The notes under the pieces are model-generated. The model made no database searches. It was not told the DNA's origin and saw only the letters and a program-made list of their open reading frames with translations. A stretch of DNA of 64,000 bases from Polynucleobacter sp. MWH-UH2A (lineage in GTDB: Bacteria > Pseudomonadota > Gammaproteobacteria > Burkholderiales > Burkholderiaceae): NCBI RefSeq assembly GCF_018687195.1, contig NZ_CP061321.1, forward strand, positions 186,001 through 250,000, in the 5' to 3' direction. Shown here piece by piece: positions 1-8,333 of this stretch (positions within the stretch are counted from its first letter, which is position 1; the number at the start of each line of letters is the position of its first letter). Made by a program: the position numbers and the translations under genes.

Positions 1-516
1 ATGATTCTGCCTAAGTTAATTTTGAATCACGTCCCAATCATTGCACAGGTGATGTTCTTCGGTGCATTGCTCTCTGCAATCAAGAGTTGTGCAAGCGCAA
101 CTCTATTGGCACCTTCGGTAACCTTTGCTGAAAATATTGTTCGAGGCTTTTTCAAGCACTTATCTGATCATGCGCTATTGAAAATTATGCGAATCACAGT
201 TTTATGTTTCGCAGTGGTGGTGACATTCTTTGCTGTGAATTCAGAACTCTCTATTTTTAAGATGGTAGAGAGTGCTTATAAAGTGACCTTGGTTGCCGCA
301 TTTGTACCGCTCGCATTTGGCGTTTATTGGCCAAGAGCAAATTCCTTGGGGGGATTGCTGGCGGTCGTTGGTGGCTTAAGCATTTGGGTTAGCTGCGAAA
401 TTTTGGCGCCTAATTCAATCATGCCTCCTCAATTGGCTGGACTATTGGCCAGTATTGCCGGGATGATTCTGGGCAGTCTTGTGCCAAAAGATGAGCTTAA
501 AGCGGTGCAAAGCTAG
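1..516 (+). CDS. Sodium/solute symporter family protein, C-terminal part
   Basis: The frame is open from base 1, so the gene most likely begins upstream of the window; only about 171 C-terminal codons are present. About five hydrophobic helices are visible (residues near 13-35, 63-80, 94-112, 116-137 and 141-160). The small-residue stretch SAIKSCASATLLAPS resembles the conserved SAxxST region of solute:sodium symporters, which helps form a sodium site. From the family, the protein would import an organic solute into the cytoplasm using the sodium gradient. The substrate cannot be told from this fragment. It lies 97 bp upstream of a PanE-like reductase on the same strand. The family call is fairly sure; the substrate is unknown. 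Confidence 0.7.
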   Translation: MILPKLILNHVPIIAQVMFFGALLSAIKSCASATLLAPSVTFAENIVRGFFKHLSDHALLKIMRITVLCFAVVVTFFAVNSELSIFKMVESAYKVTLVAAFVPLAFGVYWPRANSLGGLLAVVGGLSIWVSCEILAPNSIMPPQLAGLLASIAGMILGSLVPKDELKAVQS

Positions 517-612
517 AATTGCCCAAAAAATAGGCAATTAAATTTGTTGCACTGCAAAACATACACACTAAAATGAAACTAATTCAAAATTTTTTATTCT
601 TGTGGAGTTCCT

Positions 613-1632
613 ATGAAAATCTGTGTGATCGGTGGAGGTGGCGCCATTGGCGGTTACCTAGCTGTCATGTTGGCGAGAGCAGGCAATGATGTAACGGTTG
701 TTGCGCGTGGCGCTACTTTAGCCGCCATTAAAGAGCGTGGTCTAGCCTTAATTATGGATGACCAGCCTGAGCCATTAGTAGCGCAGGTAAAGGCAGTTGA
801 AAAGATTCGGGATGCTGAGACCCCAGACGTTGTCATTTTGGCAGTGAAAGCCCACCAAGTTGAACCCATCATTGATGATCTAGCGGCCATCATGGGTCCA
901 GAAACAATTTTGATTCCGATGCAAAACGGAATTCCTTGGTGGTATTTCCAAAAGCTTGGCGGCGAGTATCAAGATCATTCTGTTGAGACTGTAGATGCTG
1001 GCGGACTTGCTAAGAAAGCAATTAATCCAAACAACATCATTGGTTGCGTTGTTTATCCAGCTACCTTTACACAGGCTCCTGGCGTGATTCGTCACGTTGA
1101 AGGTAATCGTTTCCCATTGGGCGAGTTGGATGGTAAGACAACCGAGCGCATTCAAAAGATGTCTGAGATGATGAGTGCCGCAGGCTTTAAATCCCCCATT
1201 CTGGACGACATTCGCTCAGAGATTTGGTTGAAGCTGTGGGGCAATATGACTTTCAATCCGATCAGTTCACTCACTCACGGAACGCTTGAGGGCATCTGCC
1301 AATATCCGTTGACCAAAGAGTTGGCGCGCAACATGATGGCTGAAGCGCAAACCATCGCTGAAAAGTTGGGTGTTACTTTCCGGGTGGATATCGAGCGTCG
1401 TATCGCTGGCGCAGAGAAGGTCGGTAAGCATAAAACCTCGATGTTGCAAGATCTAGAGGCAGGTCGTAGCTTAGAGATTGATGCGCTCCTAGGTTCAGTG
1501 ATTGAATTGGGTCGCATAACTCAGACTCCAACACCTTGCTTGAATACAGTCTTTGCTCTAACCAAATATTTAGATGAAAACGTACAAGCATCTAAAGGTA
1601 GCTTAGCTTTGCCTTCAGTATCAGGGTACTAA
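613..1632 (+). CDS. 2-dehydropantoate 2-reductase family protein (PanE/ApbA-like)
   Basis: A 339-residue NADPH-dependent 2-oxoacid reductase of the ketopantoate reductase family. An N-terminal Rossmann fold carries the glycine motif GGGAIG at residues 8-13. Residues MQNGIPWW and the helix IWLKLWGNMTFNPIS match the family active-site regions; the Lys in WLKLW is the expected catalytic residue. A GGAG ribosome site sits 7 nt before the ATG. It is longer than E. coli PanE (about 303 residues), and many proteobacteria carry such paralogues that are not the pantothenate enzyme. Its neighbours, a symporter and a fumarylacetoacetate-hydrolase-family gene, suggest a catabolic role, which is inference. 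A strong terminator follows. Confidence 0.8.
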   Translation: MKICVIGGGGAIGGYLAVMLARAGNDVTVVARGATLAAIKERGLALIMDDQPEPLVAQVKAVEKIRDAETPDVVILAVKAHQVEPIIDDLAAIMGPETILIPMQNGIPWWYFQKLGGEYQDHSVETVDAGGLAKKAINPNNIIGCVVYPATFTQAPGVIRHVEGNRFPLGELDGKTTERIQKMSEMMSAAGFKSPILDDIRSEIWLKLWGNMTFNPISSLTHGTLEGICQYPLTKELARNMMAEAQTIAEKLGVTFRVDIERRIAGAEKVGKHKTSMLQDLEAGRSLEIDALLGSVIELGRITQTPTPCLNTVFALTKYLDENVQASKGSLALPSVSGY

Positions 1633-1660
1633 AGGTAATTCAAATCATTTGCGGTAAATA

Positions 1661-1694
1661 AAAAGCCCTTGCCAAAAAGCAAGGGCTTTTGTTT
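1661..1694. terminator. Bidirectional rho-independent terminator
   Basis: A perfect 12-bp stem, AAAAGCCCTTGC (1661-1672) with GCAAGGGCTTTT (1679-1690), encloses a CAAAAA loop. T-rich sequence on the right and A-rich sequence on the left let it end both the rightward PanE-like gene and the leftward FAH-family gene. Confidence 0.9.
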
Positions 1695-1720
1695 TGGATC
1701 GGCGTTTCGTTGATTCGTAT

Positions 1721-2488
1721 TTATTCGAAACGATTATCAAGTCTGCCAACGCCATCAATAATGATGCTGACATTGCTGCCTGGTTTCATAGAACCAACGC
1801 CGACGGAAGTGCCGCAAGCAATGATGTCACCAGCCTCAAGGGGGACATCTTGGGAAATCAGGCTGACTAATTTTGCGGGCGGGAAGATCATGTCTGCAAC
1901 AGGATAGTTTTGACGCTCTTGATCGTTCAAAATCGTTTTGATGGTGAGCTTGCTTGGGTCAACATCGGTGGTGATGTAAGGACCGAATACACCAAAGGTA
2001 TTAAAGCTTTTAGAGCGTGTCCATTGAGCATATCCAGGATCACGGTTTAAGATTTCAATAGCAGTGACATCATTGATGCAGGTGTAGCCAAAAATCGCTT
2101 TAGCTGCTTCAGATTCATCTGCTTCATGAATACGTTTGCCAATCACAATGCCCAGTTCACCTTCATAAACCACTTTTCCTGAGTAAGACTTTGGTGTATG
2201 AATGACTTGATTGGCTGCTAAAAACGAATTGTTTCCTTTTAGGAAATATAGTGGTTCAGCAGGTACTGCGTGCTCAAGTTTAGTAACGAGCGCATGAAAG
2301 TTATCCACCATGGCAACCATCTTGGAAGGAATGCAAGGGATATCGATAGTGACGTCTGCTAATTGAAGTGTTTCACCGGTGGGCGTAGGGCTATTAAACA
2401 AGTCGCCTGAATAGACGGCAATCTGATCCCCTTGAACTTGCCCTAATCCACTTTTGCCTTGATGTTGAAATCTAAGCCATTGAGCCAT
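1721..2488 (-). CDS. Fumarylacetoacetate hydrolase family protein
   Basis: A 255-residue member of the FAH superfamily, which hydrolyses or decarboxylates acylpyruvate-like or 2-oxo acid intermediates with a divalent metal. The metal-binding acids are visible as E109 and E111 (VYEGELGIVIGKR) and D140 (TCINDVTA), followed by the family-typical SFNTFGVFGP. The end GVGSMKPGSNVSIIIDGVG is the usual cap of the fold. The length fits stand-alone bacterial members such as acylpyruvases or 2-hydroxyhepta-2,4-diene-1,7-dioate isomerases. It is divergent from the GrdB-like gene across 54 bp and convergent with the PanE-like gene. The exact substrate cannot be assigned. Confidence 0.85.
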   Translation of the reverse strand: MAQWLRFQHQGKSGLGQVQGDQIAVYSGDLFNSPTPTGETLQLADVTIDIPCIPSKMVAMVDNFHALVTKLEHAVPAEPLYFLKGNNSFLAANQVIHTPKSYSGKVVYEGELGIVIGKRIHEADESEAAKAIFGYTCINDVTAIEILNRDPGYAQWTRSKSFNTFGVFGPYITTDVDPSKLTIKTILNDQERQNYPVADMIFPPAKLVSLISQDVPLEAGDIIACGTSVGVGSMKPGSNVSIIIDGVGRLDNRFE

Positions 2489-2542
2489 AATGGTTTCCTA
2501 TAAGTTAAATATTGAATAGGCGATATCTTACAGGGCGGACTT

Positions 2543-3478
2543 ATGTCTCAAGTATCTGAACTTGTTTTTGCACCAGAATGGGATCAACCTATTCGTTATA
2601 TTGAGCGGACGCGCAGTTATTACTTAGGCTTAGGCTACGACAATCCCTATGTATGGGCACACTACGCAGAGGTTCCTTTTGCCCCACTTAAAAAACCACT
2701 CAATCAATCCGTTCTGGCGTTGATTACAACGGCGGTTCCATATGATCCACAGAAGGGTGATCAAGGGCCTGGTGCGCCATATAACGCAGCTGCAAAGTTT
2801 TATAAACCATACCAGGAATCTATCGATGCGAATGCTGATCTGAGAATTGCGCATGTTGGTATTGATCGTAAGAATGCCAATATGGAAGATGGTCACTGTT
2901 GGTTTCCGCTAGAGGCTGCTAAGCAGGCAAAGAAGAGCGGCAGGATTAAAGCGCTATCACCCCATTTTTATGGCTTACCAACCAATCGAAGCCAACGACA
3001 CACTCTCGAGATAGATGCCCCGATGATTGTGGAGATGTTGCGTGCTGATCATGTGGATGTAGCAATATTGATTCCGAATTGCCCTATCTGTCACCAGAGC
3101 CAAAGTTTATTGGCGCGCTATTTAGAGGCTGAAGGCATTTCGACGGTAGTGATGGGTGCTGCTAAAGATATCGTGGAGTATTGTGGCGTACCCAGATTTT
3201 TATTTAGTGATTTCCCGCTCGGCAATGCTGCGGCTAAGCCGCATGACGCCGCATCTAGGCAATTAAATTTTGAATTGGCTTTGCGTCTTTTGGAATCGGC
3301 GCCAGCGCCCAGAACTACTGTGCAGTCCCCATTGGTTTGGTCTTCTAATCCGACTTGGAAATTAGATTATTCCAATCTTGAGAGGCTCTCGAAAGACGAG
3401 GTTGCTCGTTTGCGCGATGAGGCTGAGAAAGCCCGTATCACTGCCCGTGAGTTACGCTTAAATAGCGTTGGATCTTAA
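2543..3478 (+). CDS. Glycine/sarcosine/betaine reductase component B-like protein
   Basis: A 311-residue protein that resembles the selenoprotein B family (GrdB) of glycine/betaine reductases. It has a cysteine pair in the CPIC motif at residues 180-183 (ILIPNCPICHQSQS), near where GrdB carries its redox centre. There is no in-frame TGA, so this is not a selenoprotein. The C-terminal ~30 residues are charged and probably helical. An aerobic betaproteobacterium would not be expected to run Stickland-type glycine reduction, so the reaction is unknown. The gene overlaps the stop of the convergent ispB gene by 4 bp (TTAA shared). The family link is moderate; the function is open. Confidence 0.6.
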   Translation: MSQVSELVFAPEWDQPIRYIERTRSYYLGLGYDNPYVWAHYAEVPFAPLKKPLNQSVLALITTAVPYDPQKGDQGPGAPYNAAAKFYKPYQESIDANADLRIAHVGIDRKNANMEDGHCWFPLEAAKQAKKSGRIKALSPHFYGLPTNRSQRHTLEIDAPMIVEMLRADHVDVAILIPNCPICHQSQSLLARYLEAEGISTVVMGAAKDIVEYCGVPRFLFSDFPLGNAAAKPHDAASRQLNFELALRLLESAPAPRTTVQSPLVWSSNPTWKLDYSNLERLSKDEVARLRDEAEKARITARELRLNSVGS

Positions 3479-4479
3479 GTTTGCCTTGCGAGTGAATACA
3501 CGCACAGCTCGCGTAAGGAATTAGTAGCCTCATTGCTTGGAAAGTTTTGAATACATCCCAAGGCTAAATCTGCTTCACGTTTAGCTGCAGCTTGTGTGTA
3601 GTTCAAGGCGCCTGAATTTTGTACTGCACTTAAGATTTGCGCAAAGACGTCCTCGGGTAAATCTTGATTTTGTTCAATCGCTGCCCGTACTAGAAGTTGT
3701 TCTGCATGTGTGCCATTCTCAAGAAGATAGATCAGTGGCAAGGTGGGCTTACCTTCACGCAAATCATCTCCCGCATTCTTGCCCATTTGAGCTGCGTTAG
3801 CGGTGTAGTCCAACAGGTCATCCATGAGCTGGAAGGCCGTGCCAATGTGTCTGCCAAATGCTGCGGCTTGCTCTCGATGGGCATCACTTGCTTTAGCCAA
3901 AATGGCGCCGAGCTCAGTGGATGCTTCAAACAATTTAGCGGTTTTGTAGCGAATGACTTGTAGATAACTTGCTTCGTCAACCTCAGGATCATTCATATTG
4001 AGCAATTGCAATACTTCGCCTTCGGCAATGGTATTGGTTGCATCCGACAGAATTTGCATGACCCGAAGATCGTTCGGGCTCACCATCATTTGGAAAGCTC
4101 TGGAATACAAAAAATCACCTACTAAAACGCTGGCTGCATTTCCAAAAGCGGCATTGGCGGTTTCGCGTCCTCGTCTAAGGGTCGATTCATCCACAACATC
4201 ATCGTGTAAGAGGGTGGCCGTATGGATAAATTCGACAACAGCGGCCATTTCTAGTGTGTGAGGAGTTGGGTTGCCATTGGCAAGTGCTTTGGCAATCAAC
4301 ATCAGTAAGGCGGGTCTTACCCGCTTTCCACCTGCTTGAATGATGTAGGTCGAAATCTGGTCAATAAGGGCTACTTTTGAGGCCAAACGCTCTCGAATTA
4401 CCTGGTCTAAGTCCTTGAATTCTAAGGAAATTGGTGCCAGGATTTGGCTAAGGTCGTTGATTTTGACAGTGCTCGTCAT
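3475..4479 (-). CDS. ispB: Octaprenyl/polyprenyl diphosphate synthase
   Basis: A trans-polyprenyl diphosphate synthase that extends farnesyl diphosphate with isopentenyl diphosphate to make the ubiquinone side chain. From the chosen ATG at 4479 the protein is 334 residues, the usual size. Both aspartate-rich motifs are intact: DDVVD at residues 93-97 and DDLLD at 220-224. GGKRVRP near residue 50 is the substrate-binding motif. The open frame extends 62 codons upstream, but that extension would overlap the rplU promoter and leader and resembles nothing, so I rejected it. It is divergent from rplU, the standard betaproteobacterial arrangement. Its first codons hold the -35 box of the rplU promoter. 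Confidence 0.9.
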   Translation of the reverse strand: MTSTVKINDLSQILAPISLEFKDLDQVIRERLASKVALIDQISTYIIQAGGKRVRPALLMLIAKALANGNPTPHTLEMAAVVEFIHTATLLHDDVVDESTLRRGRETANAAFGNAASVLVGDFLYSRAFQMMVSPNDLRVMQILSDATNTIAEGEVLQLLNMNDPEVDEASYLQVIRYKTAKLFEASTELGAILAKASDAHREQAAAFGRHIGTAFQLMDDLLDYTANAAQMGKNAGDDLREGKPTLPLIYLLENGTHAEQLLVRAAIEQNQDLPEDVFAQILSAVQNSGALNYTQAAAKREADLALGCIQNFPSNEATNSLRELCVYSLARQT

Positions 4480-4491
4480 GCAAGATATAAT
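4463..4491 (+). promoter_or_regulatory. Consensus sigma70 promoter for rplU-rpmA
   Basis: TTGACA at 4463-4468 and TATAAT at 4486-4491 are separated by exactly 17 nt, a perfect match to the sigma70 consensus. The -35 box lies inside the 5' end of the divergent ispB gene. Transcription should begin near 4498, about 57 nt before the rplU start codon. Such a strong promoter fits a ribosomal protein operon. Confidence 0.85.
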
Positions 4492-4498
4492 AATCGGC

Positions 4499-4524
4499 TT
4501 AGCTAATCCAGGGTGGATTGGCTT
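4499..4524 (+). promoter_or_regulatory. Hairpin at the 5' end of the rplU leader
   Basis: AGCTAATCC (4501-4509) can pair with GGATTGGCT (4515-4523) with one G-T wobble around the loop AGGGT; TT/AA next to the stem can extend it past a bulge. Because transcription should start near 4498, this hairpin would form the very 5' end of the mRNA. It could stabilise the transcript or bind L21, as other ribosomal-protein leaders do. Its role is inference. Confidence 0.45.
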
Positions 4525-4554
4525 AAATGTAGATATTAATTGAGGTTTCAAACC

Positions 4555-4866
4555 ATGTACGCGGTCATAAAAACCGGTGGCAAACAGTATAAAGTTGCTG
4601 CTGGCGAAAAATTGAAAATAGAACAGATACCAGCGGAAATCGGCAGCGAAATCACTCTTGACCAAGTCCTCGCCGTTGGCGAAGGCGCTTCACTGAAGTT
4701 GGGTGATCCATTGGTTAATGGTGCAGCTGTGATGGCCACTGTCGTCTCCCAAGGACGTCACGATAAAGTGACAATCTTTAAGATGCGCCGTCGCAAGCAT
4801 TATCAAAAGCACCAAGGCCATCGTCAAAATTTCACTGAAATTTTGATCAACACGATTAAAGCCTAA
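4555..4866 (+). CDS. rplU: 50S ribosomal protein L21
   Basis: A 103-residue L21 that binds 23S rRNA in the large subunit. It begins [14 protein letters not shown] and carries the basic C-terminal region [17 protein letters not shown], both typical of the family. I chose the ATG at 4555 over an upstream in-frame start at 4540 because it gives the family length and N-terminus. It is the first gene of the rplU-rpmA operon, with rpmA 19 bp downstream. Confidence 0.98.
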   Translation: MYAVIKTGGKQYKVAAGEKLKIEQIPAEIGSEITLDQVLAVGEGASLKLGDPLVNGAAVMATVVSQGRHDKVTIFKMRRRKHYQKHQGHRQNFTEILINTIKA

Positions 4867-4885
4867 TTCAGGGTAGGAGAAAGAT

Positions 4886-5146
4886 ATGGCACAGAAAAAA
4901 GGCGGCGGCTCAACGCGAAATGGCCGCGACTCAGAATCGAAACGCCTAGGCGTTAAGGTTTATGGCGGCGAGCAAATTAATGCTGGCAGCATCATTGTTC
5001 GTCAACGTGGCACACGTGTTCATCCAGGTGCTAACGTTGGTATTGGTAAAGATCACACTTTGTTCGCCTTAATTGACGGCCAAGTGGAATTTGGCGTTAA
5101 GGGCGCTTTGAAGAAGGCCCAAGTTTCAGTTTTGCCTCGTTCATAA
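4886..5146 (+). CDS. rpmA: 50S ribosomal protein L27
   Basis: An 86-residue L27 located near the peptidyl transferase centre. The N-terminus [19 protein letters not shown] is the conserved flexible tail that reaches the tRNA acceptor ends; there is no cleavable Firmicute-type extension. A strong GTAGGAG ribosome site precedes the ATG. It is followed by 57 bp and then a rho-independent terminator just before obgE. Confidence 0.98.
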   Translation: MAQKKGGGSTRNGRDSESKRLGVKVYGGEQINAGSIIVRQRGTRVHPGANVGIGKDHTLFALIDGQVEFGVKGALKKAQVSVLPRS

Positions 5147-5203
5147 GGCGCCTGACTGAGACACGTTTGATTCAGATTTATTCCGAATTTAACTCTTAGG
5201 AAC

Positions 5204-5229
5204 AGGCCTCGCTAAGCGAGGCCTTTTTT
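5204..5229 (+). terminator. Rho-independent terminator between rpmA and obgE
   Basis: AGGCCTCGC (5204-5212) pairs perfectly with GCGAGGCCT (5216-5224) around a TAA loop and runs into six Ts (5224-5229). It should end the rplU-rpmA transcript. The obgE ATG begins at 5234, only 4 nt after the T-tract, so read-through would set obgE expression unless a separate promoter exists. Confidence 0.9.
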
Positions 5230-5233
5230 ATTC

Positions 5234-6310
5234 ATGAAATTTATAGACGAAGCGCGTATTGAAGTAATTGCCGGCCAGGGTGGCGCCGGGAGCGCCTCTA
5301 TGCGCCGCGAAAAGTTTATTGAGTTTGGCGGTCCTGATGGCGGTGATGGTGGAAAGGGCGGAAGCGTCTGGGCTATTGCCGATCGCAATATCAATACCCT
5401 GATTGATTACCGCTATGCCAAAACACACACTGCAAAGAATGGTGAACCAGGTCGTGGTGCTGATTGTTATGGTCGCGCAGGTGATGATATTGAATTGCGT
5501 ATGCCAGTGGGTACGATCATCTCTGATTATGAAACGGGTGAACCGATTGCGGATTTAACTACGCATGGTGAACGCTTGTGTTTAGCGCAGGGCGGTGTTG
5601 GTGGTTGGGGCAATATTCACTTTAAGAGTAGTACTAATCGAGCGCCACGACAAAAGACCAATGGCAAGCCTGGCGAACGTCGCAAACTCAAGCTTGAGTT
5701 GAAAGTGTTGGCAGATGTAGGTTTGTTGGGTATGCCAAATGCTGGTAAATCGACTTTGATTACCGCTGTGTCTAATGCGCGCCCAAAAATTGCTGACTAT
5801 CCATTTACTACTTTGCATCCCAATTTGGGCGTGGTGCGCGTAGGCAGTGAGCGTAGCTTTGTGATTGCTGATATTCCTGGATTGATTGAAGGGGCTGCGG
5901 AAGGCGCTGGCTTGGGCCACCGTTTCTTACGCCATTTACAGCGTACAGGTGTACTTCTGCATTTAGTCGATCTTGCTCCATTTGATGAGAACGTTGACCC
6001 AGTGGCTGATGCCAATGCGATCGTCAATGAGTTACGTAAATATGATGAAGCTCTGGTTGAGAAACCGCGCTGGTTGGTATTAAACAAGGTCGATATGATC
6101 CCCGAAGAGGATCGCAAGAAAGTGGTTGCCGACTTTGTGAAAAAGTTTAAGTGGAGCGGTCCAGTTTTTGAGATTTCAGCATTAACGGGCATGGGCTGCG
6201 AGAAGCTTTGTTATGCGCTACAGGACTATTTAGATTCTGTCCGTCGCGATCGTGATGATGCGGAAGAGCGTGCAGCAGATCCACGATATCAAGATCAAGC
6301 ACCAGATTAA
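5234..6310 (+). CDS. obgE: Obg family GTPase
   Basis: A 358-residue essential GTPase acting in 50S subunit maturation and stress control. The glycine-rich Obg fold spans residues 1-158. The G domain has G1 GMPNAGKS (166-173), G3 DIPG (213-216) and G4 NKVD (284-287). The C-terminal tail is short, acidic and lysine-poor. The start is unusual: the ATG lies 4 nt behind the T-tract of a terminator, and no ribosome site fits between them. The candidate AGGA near 5198 lies on the far side of the hairpin. proB follows after 20 bp and is probably co-transcribed. Confidence 0.95.
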   Translation: MKFIDEARIEVIAGQGGAGSASMRREKFIEFGGPDGGDGGKGGSVWAIADRNINTLIDYRYAKTHTAKNGEPGRGADCYGRAGDDIELRMPVGTIISDYETGEPIADLTTHGERLCLAQGGVGGWGNIHFKSSTNRAPRQKTNGKPGERRKLKLELKVLADVGLLGMPNAGKSTLITAVSNARPKIADYPFTTLHPNLGVVRVGSERSFVIADIPGLIEGAAEGAGLGHRFLRHLQRTGVLLHLVDLAPFDENVDPVADANAIVNELRKYDEALVEKPRWLVLNKVDMIPEEDRKKVVADFVKKFKWSGPVFEISALTGMGCEKLCYALQDYLDSVRRDRDDAEERAADPRYQDQAPD

Positions 6311-6330
6311 TAAGTTAACCAGTACTTTTT

Positions 6331-7113
6331 ATGAGTAACAAAGAAACTAAACGCATTGTTGTCAAAGTGGGCTCTAGTCTTGTCACGAATAATGGCGAGG
6401 GCTTGGATCATGCCGCCATTGCCAATTGGGCCGGACAAATTGCCGAATTGTTAAAAGCGGGTCATGAAGCGCTGATGGTGAGCTCAGGCGCGATTGCTGA
6501 GGGTATGCAACGCTTGGGTTGGGCTAAGCGCCCACAAGAAATTCATCAACTACAGGCAGCCGCAGCTGTCGGGCAAATGGGTTTAGTTCAGGTGTATGAA
6601 AGTTGTTTTGCACAATTTCAATTGCGTAGTGCACAGATCTTGCTCACCAATGCTGACTTGGCGCATGCTGAACGTAATGCCAATGCCAAAGGCACACTCG
6701 ATACTTTATTGAAGTTGGGTGTAGTTCCTATCATCAACGAAAACGACACTGTTGTTACTGATGAAATTAAATTTGGTGATAACGATAGTTTGGCTGCTTT
6801 GGTCAGTAATTTAGTGCATGCAGACTTATTGGTGATTTTGACCGATCAAGGCGGTTTATTTACCGCGGATCCACGCCAAAATCCAGATGCCACATTGTTA
6901 AGCGATGCCACTGCTGGCGATCCTGCCCTAGAAAAAATGGCGGGTGGTGCAGGTAGCGAGCTGAGTAAAGGCGGTATGTTGACCAAAGTGCTGGCTGCAA
7001 AAATTGCAGTTCAGACTGGCGCGACAACTGTTATTGCCTCGGGGCGTGAGCCAAATGTTCTAACGCGCTTAATGGCTGGAGAGAAGATTGGCACTCGTTT
7101 GAGCGCCAAATAA
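6331..7113 (+). CDS. proB: Glutamate 5-kinase without PUA domain
   Basis: Phosphorylates glutamate to gamma-glutamyl phosphate, the first step of proline synthesis; the partner reductase ProA is encoded at about 50.1 kb. The 260 residues make up one amino acid kinase domain, with VKVGSSLVT near the N-terminus, SSGAI, the substrate segment INENDTV, and the family's [12 protein letters not shown] (the usual form is GTGGM.TK). E. coli ProB has about 367 residues with a C-terminal PUA domain. Here the frame stops at the end of the kinase domain (GTRLSAK), and the next gene's stop is only 9 bp away, so no hidden PUA remains. Confidence 0.93.
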   Translation: MSNKETKRIVVKVGSSLVTNNGEGLDHAAIANWAGQIAELLKAGHEALMVSSGAIAEGMQRLGWAKRPQEIHQLQAAAAVGQMGLVQVYESCFAQFQLRSAQILLTNADLAHAERNANAKGTLDTLLKLGVVPIINENDTVVTDEIKFGDNDSLAALVSNLVHADLLVILTDQGGLFTADPRQNPDATLLSDATAGDPALEKMAGGAGSELSKGGMLTKVLAAKIAVQTGATTVIASGREPNVLTRLMAGEKIGTRLSAK

Positions 7114-7122
7114 AATCTTGGC

Positions 7123-7686
7123 TTATTGAATTCCAAAAGAGTTAGTGGGCTTTGTTCCGCCAGTAAATCCATTGGGGTTCAATGACTGAACCACAGTCTT
7201 GATATTTTTTTCTTGTGTGTTGAAATTGCAGAAAGCGCCTTGTGCTAAGGATGCTTGGTAACGATTGGGTACATTACTTTGTATTGATCTCCAGCTGGAG
7301 AGCGGATTCTCTTTCCAGGATCCATTTTCCAGCGTGCCATAGAGGCGCCACTGGAACGAATCGCAACGGATGCCTTCATATTGGGCTTGTTGCCCCCCGC
7401 TGGGATTAGTCATGACTACGATATAGCGCGTAACCCCATCTGCTCCAATCAAAATGGAGTCGGTATCGACGGCGAATTTAAAAATGGTTTGTTGAGAGAC
7501 GTAAAAAGGTACCAGGGTTGACGGATTAGGTGGGTTTGCCGGCATCTTAGTGACACCTTCTTTAAATACCATGGGCGCAAATGGATCTAAGCCACTTTCC
7601 ATTGGATCGCCAGCGCAAGCCAATAGGGATAAAGCAAAACAAATACACATCAGTATTTGGCTAAATCTTTGAAAAAGTGGACTCAT
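7123..7686 (-). CDS. CNP1-like family lipoprotein
   Basis: A 187-residue protein with a lipoprotein signal. A hydrophobic stretch at residues 10-23 ends in the lipobox LLAC with Cys24. Ala at +2 gives no inner-membrane retention signal, so outer-membrane placement is expected. The mature part resembles the uncharacterised CNP1-like family of betaproteobacteria, with VVMTNPSGGQQAQYEGIRCD and a second Cys near the end that may form a disulphide. Function unknown. Its ATG overlaps the rppH stop by one base (TAATG), so the two genes are translationally coupled. Confidence 0.75.
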   Translation of the reverse strand: MSPLFQRFSQILMCICFALSLLACAGDPMESGLDPFAPMVFKEGVTKMPANPPNPSTLVPFYVSQQTIFKFAVDTDSILIGADGVTRYIVVMTNPSGGQQAQYEGIRCDSFQWRLYGTLENGSWKENPLSSWRSIQSNVPNRYQASLAQGAFCNFNTQEKNIKTVVQSLNPNGFTGGTKPTNSFGIQ

Positions 7687-8285
7687 TATTTTTGCTTGTC
7701 TGATTTAGTGGATTCTTTTGAGCTATCTTCACCCCTAGAATAAAAGGACTGAAATAGATCGAGTGGCGTTCCCCAGGCGAGTTGTTGCATACGTACTCCC
7801 TTAGCAAGATAGCGTGCCAGCTCAGATAAGGCCAGTTGATAGACCTCACGCTTAAAGCCAATTACCGCATCCAGTTGAATCCAAAACGGCACCCATCGCC
7901 AAGCATCGAATTCAGGATGTTCAGTGGCGCGTAATTGAATATCGCTATCTAAACCAACAAAGCGCAATAGAAACCAGATTTGCTTTTGGCCACGATAGGC
8001 TGCGCGGTGAACACGTGTGGCATGTTGTCGGCGTAGGTATTCCTCAGGGACGTCATAGCGGAGCCAGTCCCTTGTTCGTCCAATGATCTGGACATGTTCC
8101 GGTAGCAAGCCAACCTCTTCATGCAATTCGCGGTACATCGCTTGCTCAGGGCTTTCACCATGAGCGATCCCACCCTGTGGGAACTGCCACGAATGCTGCC
8201 CAACGCGTTTTCCCCAGAAAACCTCGTTACGGCTGTTAAGGAGGACAATGCCGACATTGGGTCTATACCCTTCACGGTCAAGCAT
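7686..8285 (-). CDS. rppH: RNA pyrophosphohydrolase
   Basis: Removes pyrophosphate from the 5' triphosphate of mRNA and so opens it to RNase E decay. The Nudix box is complete at residues 38-60 (GGI, then [19 protein letters not shown]). The N-terminus [15 protein letters not shown] is the family signature. At 199 residues it has a C-terminal tail somewhat longer than E. coli RppH (176), rich in Ser, Lys and Glu. It is divergent from proS across 48 bp, an arrangement common in this order, and coupled to the CNP1-like lipoprotein downstream. Confidence 0.95.
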   Translation of the reverse strand: MLDREGYRPNVGIVLLNSRNEVFWGKRVGQHSWQFPQGGIAHGESPEQAMYRELHEEVGLLPEHVQIIGRTRDWLRYDVPEEYLRRQHATRVHRAAYRGQKQIWFLLRFVGLDSDIQLRATEHPEFDAWRWVPFWIQLDAVIGFKREVYQLALSELARYLAKGVRMQQLAWGTPLDLFQSFYSRGEDSSKESTKSDKQK

Positions 8286-8333
8286 GATCGCGCCCCAAAT
8301 CCTTTAAAATCAATGATTTGATTATATCCATAC

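Noticed and set aside
4480..4665. 62-codon N-terminal extension of ispB
   Set aside because: It covers the rplU promoter, leader and start and is not family-like; the ATG at 4479 gives a normal 334-residue enzyme.
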